Shown piece after piece: positions 8,462 through 23,128 of a stretch of 64,000 bases of DNA. Both the position numbers and the translations under genes were made by a program. The stretch is taken from assembly GCF_000377665.1 (NCBI RefSeq), contig NZ_KB898647.1:561559-625558 (forward strand). Reading direction: 5' to 3'. The first letter of the stretch is position 1; each line of letters opens with the position of its first letter. The notes beneath the pieces were generated by a model. The model saw only the letters and a list, made by a program, of their open reading frames with translations. It had not been told where the DNA came from and searched no databases. Origin of the DNA: Vreelandella zhanjiangensis DSM 21076. GTDB lineage: Bacteria > Pseudomonadota > Gammaproteobacteria > Pseudomonadales > Halomonadaceae.

Positions 8462-11400
8462 CCTACCCGCACGCCCCATGGGGGCGTGACGTTTCAACCC
8501 CATCCACCATGAGCGCCATGGTTTGGTTTCTATCCACACACCCTGGCGGGGCGCGACAGACCATCGGCATCGCGGATCAGTTCGCGATACTGTTTCTATC
8601 CGCACGCCCCGAGCGGGGCGCGACGTCGGCCAGCACACGGTCTTTACGCTCGTCCGCTTTGTTTCTATCCGCACGCCCCAAGCGGGGCGCGACCTGGGCG
8701 CGCATGCTGAGCGATCTGGGCACTGTTGAGTTTCTATCCGCACGCCCCGAGCGGGGCGCGACACGTACAACATCAGAGCATATGTACTCGCCGCAGTTTC
8801 TATCCGCACGCCCCTAGCGGGGCGCGACCTGAGTTTCGTGGTGTGGCTGGCTATTACATGAATGTTTCTATCCGCACGCCCCGAGCGGGGCGCGACCTAG
8901 CCGAAATGGCTCAGGCCAGCAACTAATCAAGGTTTCTATCCGCACGCCCCGAGCGGGGCGCGACTTTTCACTGCATTGGCTCTTCAACTCGTTATAGGTT
9001 TCTATCCGCACGCCCCGAGCGGGGCGCGACAAGCGCACGGTATAAGCGCCGGGCACGTCGTAGGGTTTCTATCCGCACGCCCCGAGCGGGGCGCGACCAG
9101 GGCGTCTTGCTGCTCGCCTAGTTTGTAGTCAGTTTCTATCCGCACGCCCCGAGCGGGGCGCGACGTTCGCTAGCCAATCTTGCTGAGTGGTGGCGCTTTG
9201 TTTCTATCCGCACGCCCCGAGCGGGGCGCGACGAGCCTGGGTGCTTGTGTCCTCAAGATTCAGACGACGTTTCTATCCGCACGCCCCGAGCGGGGCGCGA
9301 CTTACTCGAGCAGCCGCAGCATTAGCCGATGAGGAGTTTCTATCCGCACGCCCCGAGCGGGGCGCGACGCAGGACGTCTTGCCGCTGTTGACCATCATGC
9401 ACAGTTTCTATCCGCACGCCCCGAGCGGGGCGCGACTACCCGCTATAACGTCGGTGGTGAGGATCTTTATGTTTCTATCCGCACGCCCCGAGCGGGGCGC
9501 GACTGATCCGTTGGGTTTGACGTTGCTATCATCTCCTGTTTCTATCCGCACGCCCCGAGCGGGGCGCGACGTTCGTGGCGGGTGCTGCCGAGTGGGGTAT
9601 TGATGTTTCTATCCGCACGCCCCGAGCGGGGCGCGACTCTTGCATCGGGCCATGACATACGCATGATTGGTGTTTCTATCCGCACGCCCCGAGCGGGGCG
9701 CGACATATGAACCAGCTTATTGGCGAGCGCATCACCGAGGTTTCTATCCGCACGCCCCGAGCGGGGCGCGACATGTCAGCAGCCATTTGTATTTTGGACT
9801 TCAAATGTTTCTATCCGCACGCCCCGAGCGGGGCGCGACTACGTTTGGCGTGTCCGTAGAATCGCCACCGAAACTGTTTCTATCCGCACGCCCCGAGCGG
9901 GGCGCGACCTGCTCGACATTCTGGCCGGGCTTGTTGTGATTGTTTCTATCCGCACGCCCCGAGCGGGGCGCGACAAAGCGTGCCGTCAGTGGTTTCAGCC
10001 GATCCAGGAGTTTCTATCCGCACGCCCCGAGCGGGGCGCGACGCCGCGGCTTCGCTGGTTTTGCCTAGTGCCAGCTGTTTCTATCCGCACGCCCCGAGCG
10101 GGGCGCGACGATCCACACCAATATAACGCTGCACTTTGATCTTTGTTTCTATCCGCACGCCCCGAGCGGGGCGCGACATCATCGGCGCGCCGGGTTACTC
10201 GCATGCCAAAGTTTCTATCCGCACGCCCCGAGCGGGGCGCGACCTATGGGGAGGGGGAGGGGGGCGTTAAAATGTTGGTTTCTATCCGCACGCCCCGAGC
10301 GGGGCGCGACGAAGAAAGTAATGCCGAAGGTGTTTTGGCGGTAGAGTTTCTATCCGCACGCCCCGAGCGGGGCGCGACTTGTGTGGATGGATGATCGGGT
10401 CAATAACCGCAGTTTCTATCCGCACGCCCCGAGCGGGGCGCGACCTTGATAGCTGGTGTACGGCTGCTCTTGCAACGTGTTTCTATCCGCACGCCCCGAG
10501 CGGGGCGCGACTTAACAATCTGCTCCCATCAAACGCTCCAACGGGTAGTTTCTATCCGCACGCCCCGAGCGGGGCGCGACGCCATCGACTATGTAGCCTA
10601 GCCCATTAGGAAAGTTTCTATCCGCACGCCCCGAGCGGGGCGCGACACGTCGACAAGATTGGCTCGCCCAAGTCGCTTTTTGTTTCTATCCGCACGCCCC
10701 GAGCGGGGCGCGACTGGGCCAGTCTGCAATCTGGGCCACGGCGTAAAAGTTTCTATCCGCACGCCCCGAGCGGGGCGCGACCTCGCCCACAGGTTCCCAT
10801 TTGTTCTTGAAGCCTTTGTTTCTATCCGCACGCCCCGAGCGGGGCGCGACCGGCTTGTTTGGTCAACCATGTCGGCACGAGTGATAGTTTCTATCCGCAC
10901 GCCCCGAGCGGGGCGCGACGCTAAGGACGTGGGCGCTATCGGTATCGAGGTGGTTTCTATCCGCACGCCCCGAGCGGGGCGCGACACCAACCTCAGTAGA
11001 TGGTCAAAACGCTTGGGAGGGTTTCTATCCGCACGCCCCGAGCGGGGCGCGACCGGTTGGTATGCCGCAGCTGGCTACGTGATGGTGTTTCTATCCGCAC
11101 GCCCCGAGCGGGGCGCGACACGCTTCATCTTTGCGCGGATCGTCGCGCCAGTGTTTCTATCCGCACGCCCCGAGCGGGGCGCGACGTCCGTCTGTATGGC
11201 TTGCTGCAAGCATTATCAGCAAGGTTTCTATCCGCACGCCCCGAGCGGGGCGCGACATGAGCCTAAAGGTGACGGCGCAGGTAATGCGCGAGTTTCTATC
11301 CGCACGCCCCGAGCGGGGCGCGACCCGTTGTTGTCAGTCTGCGTCGCACCCATGTTCTTGTTTCTATCCGCACGCCCCGAGCGGGGCGCGACCGACATGT

Positions 11401-12886
11401 ACCGCCCTCATTCGCGACTGTACATACAGTTTCTATCCGCACGCCCCGAGCGGGGCGCGACGCCGTAGATCGAGTCGTCTTCCGCGCCTTCGGCAAGTTT
11501 CTATCCGCACGCCCCGAGCGGGGCGCGACGGCATTGCCCGGGCTGGCGTCATGCGCCACGTTGAGTTTCTATCCGCACGCCCCGAGCGGGGCGCGACCAT
11601 ATCGTGACGCGGGTGAATGCGTCGCAGATCAAGTTTCTATCCGCACGCCCCGAGCGGGGCGCGACCCTAGTGTTCGCGATTAATATCGATGGCTCATCAC
11701 TGTTTCTATCCGCACGCCCCGAGCGGGGCGCGACGTACTGGCGTCAGCTACGGCGTGGTTGAGCGCATCGTTTCTATCCGCACGCCCCGAGCGGGGCGCG
11801 ACGCCACCCGGCAACGCTCAACTGGTACAACGCACCGTTTCTATCCGCACGCCCCGAGCGGGGCGCGACGCAGCTCGTAGACGATCCGCTCCATGACGAC
11901 ACTGTTTCTATCCGCACGCCCCGAGCGGGGCGCGACCTTACATCACCCGGCGAGGTGGTATCGATAAACAGGTTTCTATCCGCACGCCCCGAGCGGGGCG
12001 CGACCGCGCAGGCCTATCGGGGTACGGAGCTTGGTATTGTTTCTATCCGCACGCCCCGAGCGGGGCGCGACGCCCTTCGATAGCTGGCCCATTACCAGGA
12101 CGGCAGCGTTTCTATCCGCACGCCCCGAGCGGGGCGCGACCGGGTTCGCTCTGTTACCTCGGGCGGCATGCTGCTTGTTTCTATCCGCACGCCCCGAGCG
12201 GGGCGCGACGATAGCGTCATCTGTGAAGCTGATCGTAGGATTCAGTTTCTATCCGCACGCCCCGAGCGGGGCGCGACGGCGAAATGTGCGGGAGACTTTC
12301 TGTAGCCTACGTTTCTATCCGCACGCCCCGAGCGGGGCGCGACGTGAGTTTCTCGATGAAACCTACCGGGACACCGGTTGTTTCTATCCGCACGCCCCGA
12401 GCGGGGCGCGACGCAACGAGGCCAGGGGTTCCAGCGAGGCATTCATGTTTCTATCCGCACGCCCCGAGCGGGGCGCGACGCGGGCATATTCCAGCCGCCC
12501 GGGCCGGTAATGGTTTCTATCCGCACGCCCCGAGCGGGGCGCGACGAATTTTCCAGGGGGAGGTTGTTGTTTTGTCTAAGTTTCTATCCGCACGCCCCGA
12601 GCGGGGCGCGACCAGGGTGATTTGATCGTCACGCCAACGCGGACATGGTTTCTATCCGCACGCCCCGAGCGGGGCGCGACACGTGAGTCGTTTGTAGGTC
12701 ACACCGGCGGCGTGTGGTTTCTATCCGCACGCCCCGAGCGGGGCGCGACGCGCTTGAGCAGATTAATCAGCGCTATCGTGCCGGTGTTTCTATCCGCACG
12801 CCCCGAGCGGGGCGCGACTGGTAGTAACGTTGCCAATGCCTGCTGGTACTAAAGTTTCTATCCGCACGCCCCGAGCGGGGCGCGAC
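8456..12886 (-). CRISPR. Type I-C CRISPR array, 65 repeats plus one decayed repeat
   Basis: The 33-nt repeat reads on the plus strand GTTTCTATCCGCACGCCCC, then GAGCGGGGCGCGAC. On the transcribed (minus) strand it begins GTCGCGCCCC and ends GGATAGAAAC, with a CGCCCC-GCTC-GGGGCG hairpin. I count 65 repeats starting at 8526, 8592, 8661 and so on to 12854, with start-to-start spacing of 66-71 nt and spacers of 33-38 nt (64 spacers). A further decayed copy lies at 8456-8490, separated from the first by a 35-nt spacer. Variants are confined to the left end: 8526 (ACACACCCTGG), 8661 (CCCCAAGC) and 8796 (CCCCTAGC). The rest look identical. With cas genes and leader on the right, new spacers enter at the right; the left end is the old trailer. 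Spacer targets cannot be identified without a search. Confidence 0.99.
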
Positions 12887-13009
12887 TGTAGTGTTTATAA
12901 CATCATGAAAAATAAAAGCAAAAAAGTGAGTTGCTGCGAAACACCGTGTACCAGCCGCTTTTTCTTGGTACGAAGAAGTAAGCAAAAGAATTTGCTAGTA
13001 AAAACAATT

Positions 13010-13020
13010 TATTAAAGAGC
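13010..13020 (-). promoter_or_regulatory. boxA-like antitermination element in the CRISPR leader
   Basis: The minus strand reads GCTCTTTAATA followed by AATTG, fitting the boxA consensus GYTCTTTAANA and close to the E. coli rrn boxA core GCTCTTTAACA. It lies 123 nt before the first repeat. BoxA recruits NusB/NusE and protects untranslated RNA from Rho; boxA in CRISPR leaders has been reported in enterobacteria. Confidence 0.7.
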
Positions 13021-13046
13021 TGCGAACTTGGCGGGGTTTTACAAGA

Positions 13047-13065
13047 CACTTGCGGTTCGCAAGTG
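13047..13065 (-). other. Perfect hairpin upstream of boxA
   Basis: CACTTGCG and CGCAAGTG form an 8-bp stem with a 3-nt loop, just past the cas2 stop and 26 nt before boxA in the direction of transcription. No U-run follows, so it is not an intrinsic terminator. Position relative to boxA recalls the boxB-boxA order of rrn leaders. Confidence 0.6.
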
Positions 13066-13074
13066 AGAGAAATA

Positions 13075-13365
13075 TCAAAAAACTAAAGGACCATTCATAT
13101 CCAAGGCGGGCTTGGCGCCTATATGTTCGATACGGTTTTTCCAGTTTCGGCCCAGGAAGTAAAAACGTAAGCTATCTACGTCGTCATCAATCAAGTCGAT
13201 TAGACGTTGACGAAAGCGTACCCATTGATCGGGATCAACTTCGATTTCAAATACGGAAAATTGTACTCGCTGCCCTACATCACGACACGCTTTTGCCACT
13301 CGCCTCAATCTACCGTTACCGCCTTCTGAAGAGGTGCTGACATCGTAACTGACCAGTACCATCAT
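13075..13365 (-). CDS. cas2: CRISPR-associated endonuclease Cas2
   Basis: Small ferredoxin-fold protein (96 aa) that bridges two Cas1 dimers in the integrase complex that inserts new spacers. The first strand MMVLVSYDVST carries the conserved aspartate. The later LRFYFLGRNW segment is typical of type I-C Cas2. The start has GAGG eight bases upstream. It is the last gene of the cas operon, 18 bp after cas1 and adjoining the leader. Confidence 0.96.
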   Translation of the reverse strand: MMVLVSYDVSTSSEGGNGRLRRVAKACRDVGQRVQFSVFEIEVDPDQWVRFRQRLIDLIDDDVDSLRFYFLGRNWKNRIEHIGAKPALDMNGPLVF

Positions 13366-13383
13366 GACATTGTCCTCAGCGTG

Positions 13384-14424
13384 CTATTTCCAAAGAAAAG
13401 GTGGGTAAGCATCCAAATCACCACGAAGGTGGCGTGCCATTAATTGCGCTTGCAGTATGGGCAGCATGCCGATAGGGACTTTTTCATCAACAAACGTATG
13501 CAAAAGCTCTTCACGCTTTCGCTCTTGGTAAGCCGTCAGTACTAGCTTTCGGGCATCGTCTGTCATGACGACACCATTACTTTCAGTGATGTTAAAGTCC
13601 TTTTCGCGTAACTGGCGGCGGTTTATGAGCGACAGGGCTAGTCGATCACCCAGCAAAGGGCGAAACTCTTCAGCAAGGTCGAGCGCAAGACTTGGGCGCC
13701 CCGGGCGGTCCCGGTGTAGAAAGCCTACGGCGGGGTCTAACCCTACGCTTTCTAGTGCTGAACGGCAGTCGTGGGTAAGCAGGGTATACAAAAACGACAG
13801 TAACGCATTAATGCGGTCTCTCGGCGGGCGGCGATTGCGGCCTTTAAACTCAAACGCACCACCTTCTTGGCGTACGAGTAAATTGAATATACTGAAATAG
13901 ACGTGGGCGGCTTCGCCTTCCAGTCCTCGCAGCTCATTGGTGGTTGCAGGTTGTAATAAATTTCGAGCAATGCGGCTTAGTCGGTCACGGGCCACTTCAA
14001 GGCGTTGGCGCTCTTGAGGAGGCATCTTGCTGCCATAATCGCGAATGCCCCGGGCGAGAACAGCGCGCTGGTTATGGACTTTACCAATCAAAAGGCTGCT
14101 GACCAGACTTGAGCAGGACGTTTCGTTATCACTGACGCGATATTGAGTGCGTCTGAGTAATACATTGCCAGAGACGGGGCCTTCAATACGCGCCAGAAAT
14201 TTTCCGTTGGGCGATAGGTGTGTGATTGTCACGCCTTGTTCGGCGCAGAAGCCCATTAATGGTGGGGATACGAGCACACGCCCAAAACATACGAGAGATT
14301 CCAGCATATGAATGGGAAGCCTGGCGCGCTCTTTACCTTCTACCTGCATTACAATATTGGCGCCTTCTTTCTTAAGCCAAGCACCTTCGGTAGTGATGTA
14401 CAGAGAGTTTAACTGTCGTCGCAT
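13384..14424 (-). CDS. cas1: CRISPR-associated endonuclease/integrase Cas1 (type I-C)
   Basis: Metal-dependent integrase that cuts and joins prespacers at the leader-repeat junction. The 346 residues comprise an N-terminal beta domain and a C-terminal helical catalytic domain. Probable metal ligands are E169 (GLEGEAAH), H237 (GFLHRDR) and an acidic residue in DLAEEF (249-253). Length matches Cas1 of subtype I-C. The gene follows cas4 by 5 bp and precedes cas2 by 18 bp, implying coupled translation. All expected residues appear intact. Confidence 0.97.
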   Translation of the reverse strand: MRRQLNSLYITTEGAWLKKEGANIVMQVEGKERARLPIHMLESLVCFGRVLVSPPLMGFCAEQGVTITHLSPNGKFLARIEGPVSGNVLLRRTQYRVSDNETSCSSLVSSLLIGKVHNQRAVLARGIRDYGSKMPPQERQRLEVARDRLSRIARNLLQPATTNELRGLEGEAAHVYFSIFNLLVRQEGGAFEFKGRNRRPPRDRINALLSFLYTLLTHDCRSALESVGLDPAVGFLHRDRPGRPSLALDLAEEFRPLLGDRLALSLINRRQLREKDFNITESNGVVMTDDARKLVLTAYQERKREELLHTFVDEKVPIGMLPILQAQLMARHLRGDLDAYPPFLWK

Positions 14425-14429
14425 GGGCG

Positions 14430-15068
14430 TTACTCGTCCAGGGCATCAAGTTGCCGGGTAAGCCATCGGCTTGCGGAGCGCTGCTTGCTAAACACTTGGG
14501 GTTGGCAAATATCGATAAGGGAACAGTGATCACACTTTTTCGCATCATAAATAGCCGATGGTGTCTGTTGTTCATCAAAAATAGCGCGGGTTTGTTCAAT
14601 GATACGATGAGTTAACGCACGTAGAGTGTCATCAAATACTACCTCTTTGCGCCGTCGTGTTTTGCCATAAAAGAGGGCGCCCGCATCGATATGAAGGTCC
14701 AGCATCTCTTCCAGGCAAAGCGCTTGAGCGCATAGTTGAACTTCATCCGCTCGATGCGCTTTAGGTCGCCCGCGTTTGTACTCGATAGGTCGTACGATTA
14801 AAGGCGATTGACGTTCGTCAAACTCTACAACATCGGCAATACCGCTTAAGCCCAGCTGCTCACTTGCCAGAGGCAATGCCATGGAAGTATGCACACCGCG
14901 CCTGCGCTGATGCCCCAGCTGGTCCGCTCGTTCATGTAGCAATCGGCCTTCTGCCGTATAGCGGTTTTCTGCCCATTGCTGCTCTACATGAATCAGCGCG
15001 CATTGGCGCGGGCAGAACAGCGTATGTTGCAGGGCAGAAAGCGGTATAGGACGCGCGTCCTCTTCCAT
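14430..15068 (-). CDS. cas4: CRISPR-associated exonuclease Cas4
   Basis: RecB-family nuclease that trims prespacers and helps select those next to the right PAM. The 212-residue protein has an N-terminal cysteine pair region (C19, C23 in FCPRQC), nuclease residues D79, E96 and K98 (IADVVEF; IEYKRG), and three C-terminal cysteines C179, C182 and C188 (CDHCSLIDIC) for a [4Fe-4S] cluster. A Cas4 acting with Cas1 is standard in subtype I-C. The start lies 10 bp after the cas7 stop. Confidence 0.96.
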   Translation of the reverse strand: MEEDARPIPLSALQHTLFCPRQCALIHVEQQWAENRYTAEGRLLHERADQLGHQRRRGVHTSMALPLASEQLGLSGIADVVEFDERQSPLIVRPIEYKRGRPKAHRADEVQLCAQALCLEEMLDLHIDAGALFYGKTRRRKEVVFDDTLRALTHRIIEQTRAIFDEQQTPSAIYDAKKCDHCSLIDICQPQVFSKQRSASRWLTRQLDALDE

Positions 15069-15078
15069 GGCGATTCAC

Positions 15079-15944
15079 CTATAGGTGTTCTTCTAGCGTA
15101 ACACCCGAGGGTAGTGATTCGCGGGCGATATTGACCTGGTAGTCGCTGTAGTGGCGTGCGGGTGTCTCTTCAGTTCCTTCAATGCGCTTCACTTGAACGC
15201 TATCGAAGAGTACATGAGCGGGCGCGTTACCCATGGGGTGATCATGCTTGAAAACAATGAGTTTACGGGTAGACATCTCACCCCGCGCGGCAGAACGGTC
15301 ATGTTCAAACATGTTAATCAGAGAGCGCCATAGAAGAGCTAAGTCGTCATCTGAAAAGCCGGTACGTTCAGCTAATTTCGCTGAGACATAGCCGTGTGCG
15401 CGGTATAGGCCATAAGGAATTATATGTTTGCGCCCCATGGTACGCTCTTTTTCAAGATCCTTTTCATTGGTAACCGCCATACGAGTAATGGAGACTTCCA
15501 TGGGGATGACAGGATCAATGGAGCTTGCAAAGGCCACTTGGACAGGGCCGCGTACTTGGCCGGAATTGACTTCGGTCGTCATGACCGCGCCGAAAGCGCG
15601 TACATCGAAGAAATTGTTGCACATCCATTCGGTGACCTGGCGCGCTTTTTCCGCTTCCTTGGGTAATTTTTTAGACTCAGGCTTTATATCTAGCGCTTCA
15701 TAGGCTTTTTTATGTTGGTTATTAAGTACCGACTTTTCTTGCATATAAATGGCATAGCCAGCGTCTTGTTCTTTTTCGAGTGCAACATAGTTGCGAATCT
15801 TTCGTTTTAGACAAACATCCGTGACAAGCCCCTGGTTGGTCTCTGGGTCTAACCGTGGCAGGTTGCCTGCATCCGGGTCGCCGTTGGGATTACCGTTGGT
15901 GACATCAAATAAAAGGACAAATTCGTAACGGTTAGTAATAGCGT

Positions 15945-15948
<4 letters not shown>
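15079..15948 (-). CDS. cas7: Type I-C Cascade backbone protein Cas7 (Csd2)
   Basis: RRM-fold subunit that polymerises along the crRNA to form the Cascade filament. The 289 residues start [20 protein letters not shown], the N-terminal signature of Csd2/Csh2-type Cas7, followed by DVRAFGAVM and [14 protein letters not shown]. Length is usual for the family. Its ATG overlaps the cas8c stop by 4 bp (ATGA), so translation is coupled. It is encoded after the large subunit, as in canonical I-C operons. Confidence 0.96.
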
Positions 15949-18418
<2,470 letters not shown>

Positions 18419-18435
18419 CTATAAATGTTGTATGT

Positions 18436-20688
18436 TTACCACTGTAAGCTTTCGGCTCGCATAAAGGTTGGGTCGCTCCAGTTCAACCCTAGCGCATTGT
18501 CGTAGAGGTCTTCATTGACCAATAGCATGAATTGGTCATTAAATTTATCCCGTTCGATGGGCGCAATGGCACCGACCTTCTCAAGGGCTCTGAAGCCGTT
18601 ATAGGGCACTTGTACTGTATAGAGCTGTAGTTTTCGGGCGATACCGCCTGCGCCTGTGGCAAAGGCAAGCTCTTTAATCGCTTTGCTTGCATCAGTATCA
18701 AAAGGAATAATGACACTTCTTTGATTGTTGTCGATGAGGCGGAATTTCTTTTCGAGGGTTTCAAAAGGCAGGCCGTCAAGCCGACCTTTTTCAATCAGCG
18801 AGAGCAGTTGGTGCTTGTCGAGTTGGTCAGCTCCTTGCTGCCAGTAAAGCAGCTTGAAGTACGCATCGATAGCTTCCAGCGCGAGCGGATCGTGGCTATG
18901 CTGGCGTAGCACTTCGCGGGTGGCTTGGGCAAACTGTTTTAGCTCGGGTGGCGGCGCCCACTCTTCATTGGCCGTTGCAAAAATACGCACTTCGCTTTCT
19001 TCGGCGCTTCGCTTATCTTCCCGATTACAGCGACCGGCGGCCTGAGCGATGGAGTCCAGGCCCGCTTCGGCGCGCAGCACTCTCGGAAAGTCTACATCGA
19101 CGCCGGCTTCAATTAATGATGTAGAAACAACGCGGCAAGGCTTGCCTTCTTTAAGCGTTTCACGAATATGGTGTAATACCTGCCGTCGATGAGCAGCACA
19201 CATGGCGGTAGTCAGATGAAAAGCGCCTGGCTGGTCGGCGATGGATTCATATAGGACTCTGGCATGACGGCGGTTATTGACAATGCACAGCACCTGTTCA
19301 ACCGCTAACAGTTCGTCACGTAATTGCGCGTCATCCAGGCTGCCGATATGCCGCACCGTCACTCGCTGTAAGTCTCGGTAGAGTTCTTTGGGGTGGGGGG
19401 CTAGTTCCTCGACGTTTTTGAATCCACCTGCGAAGCTATGTTCTGGGTCATCGGTCTCAATAAGCGCGGGTTGGGTGGCAGTACACAGTACGATACTGGT
19501 GTGATAATTCAGCGCTAGTTCATCCAATGCAGCAACACTTGGTCGAAGCAAAGGCAGGGGCATTGTTTGGGCTTCATCTAAAATAACAACGCTGCGAGCA
19601 ATATTGTGTAGCTTACGGCAGCGCGATGTTTTAGCGGCAAAAAGGCTTTCCAGAAATTGCACCGACGTCGTCACTATGATCGGTGCATCCCAGTTTTCGC
19701 TGTCGCGTTTGAGTTTGTCGAGACTCGTTTTATCGCCTTTAGTGGTTTTTTCAGCCTCGAAGGTGCTGTGGTGTTCGAGTACGGCTTCAGCGCCATATTG
19801 GCCTAACGCATGCCGAAAAACGGCAGCGTTCTGCTCAACGATACTGGTAAAGGGAATGACATAGATAATGCGATCCATGCCATGGGCGATGGCATGATCT
19901 AGCGCGAAGGCCAAGGAAGCTAGTGTTTTGCCGCCGCCTGTCGGTACGGTGAGAGTAAAACATCCTGGTTTGGTGTCAGCTTTTTGGCGCACCTCACGCA
20001 GAATATGCCCGCGTAATCGATTGATACCTTTTTCAGTATCGAAAGTTTCCAGGTGTTCATTAAGCGCTTTGCGAAGCTGCTTTAAAGACGCCCCCCCGCC
20101 GCGAGGATGCGTTAAGCCGGTTTCATGCCGTGCATAGAAAGTTTCGGTATCGATATAGTCCGCATCCACCAAACACGAGAAAAGCATTCTAGTGAGAAAA
20201 GAGAGCTGAAAGAAAGCGCGCTCTGGAAGTTGTGTGAATGTGCTTGGAGGGGCTGGTTCTGCTGGTAAAGTGAGCGCATGTTGCCAAGCGCTGTCTATGG
20301 CAGGAATCTCAGCGTTAAGGCGATCGTCAAGAGACGAGCGCTCGCCTGAGTCACGCCCATTGGCAAGCCCTGCATGATGACCAGCAATGCAGTAAGCCAG
20401 CAGGTCGCCCACTCCTTTACGAAATTGCTGTTTAGCAATAATCGCGCCCGCTGTAGAGTGATCAACTCGTTCCGGGAAGCCTTCCAGTCGTCGCTGGAAA
20501 GGTACGCTGTATTTGCCCAAATCATGCAAAAGGCCTGCCGCATAACCGGCATCGGCCATGCCGAAACGCTCAGCGCGTGTTGCGGCCATCTCTGCAACGC
20601 ACTTTAAATGGTCATCTAAGGCTTGCCAGTTTTGCTTACCCACTTCTGGGAGTGAGTGGGCGTAAAAATGGACGGTCTCTGGTGGCAT
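18436..20688 (-). CDS. cas3: CRISPR-associated nuclease-helicase Cas3
   Basis: Recruited by target-bound Cascade to nick, unwind and degrade DNA. The 750 residues hold an N-terminal HD nuclease (HAHS-like start at 9-12, H55-D56 in LLHDLGKY, H104-H105 in AGHHAGL) and an SF2 helicase: Walker A TGGGKT (K254), DEAQ box at 371-374, TATQP, and the late QAAGRCNRE motif VI. HD and helicase are fused, as usual in I-C. It is the first gene of the cas operon. I could not identify a convincing promoter in the 204 bp upstream shared with serS. Confidence 0.97.
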   Translation of the reverse strand: MPPETVHFYAHSLPEVGKQNWQALDDHLKCVAEMAATRAERFGMADAGYAAGLLHDLGKYSVPFQRRLEGFPERVDHSTAGAIIAKQQFRKGVGDLLAYCIAGHHAGLANGRDSGERSSLDDRLNAEIPAIDSAWQHALTLPAEPAPPSTFTQLPERAFFQLSFLTRMLFSCLVDADYIDTETFYARHETGLTHPRGGGASLKQLRKALNEHLETFDTEKGINRLRGHILREVRQKADTKPGCFTLTVPTGGGKTLASLAFALDHAIAHGMDRIIYVIPFTSIVEQNAAVFRHALGQYGAEAVLEHHSTFEAEKTTKGDKTSLDKLKRDSENWDAPIIVTTSVQFLESLFAAKTSRCRKLHNIARSVVILDEAQTMPLPLLRPSVAALDELALNYHTSIVLCTATQPALIETDDPEHSFAGGFKNVEELAPHPKELYRDLQRVTVRHIGSLDDAQLRDELLAVEQVLCIVNNRRHARVLYESIADQPGAFHLTTAMCAAHRRQVLHHIRETLKEGKPCRVVSTSLIEAGVDVDFPRVLRAEAGLDSIAQAAGRCNREDKRSAEESEVRIFATANEEWAPPPELKQFAQATREVLRQHSHDPLALEAIDAYFKLLYWQQGADQLDKHQLLSLIEKGRLDGLPFETLEKKFRLIDNNQRSVIIPFDTDASKAIKELAFATGAGGIARKLQLYTVQVPYNGFRALEKVGAIAPIERDKFNDQFMLLVNEDLYDNALGLNWSDPTFMRAESLQW

Positions 20689-22942
<2,254 letters not shown>

Positions 22943-23128
22943 AGAATTTCCTTAATGAATAGCAAAGTAGGATGGTGTCATCACAGTGTAGACGTTGCTT
23001 GGAATAGTAGGAGAAGCGAAAGTTCCTCTTTAAAGAGACGACGTAAAACAGTTGCTTATTGCTTGCACGGTTTGTGCAATGTCCTGATTGCAGCCATTAT
23101 GTACGGATAACTAGCTAAGGATGAGGCT

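Larger units (their letters stand above)
12887..13074 (-). promoter_or_regulatory. CRISPR leader
   Basis: The 188-bp A/T-rich stretch between cas2 and the first identical repeat is the leader, read leftward. It contains, in transcription order, a hairpin (13047-13065), a boxA-like element (13010-13020) and an inverted repeat GTACCA-N12-TGGTAC (12948-12971). I could not place a convincing -35/-10 pair, so the array may have its own promoter near cas2 or be co-transcribed with cas. Confidence 0.85.

Noticed and set aside
8509-12852. Many open frames of 60-269 codons within the array, repeating SIRTPRAGRD, LSARPERGAT or YPHAPSGAR
   Set aside because: They are translations of the CRISPR repeat, which has no stop in several frames. 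There are no ribosome sites and no protein family.
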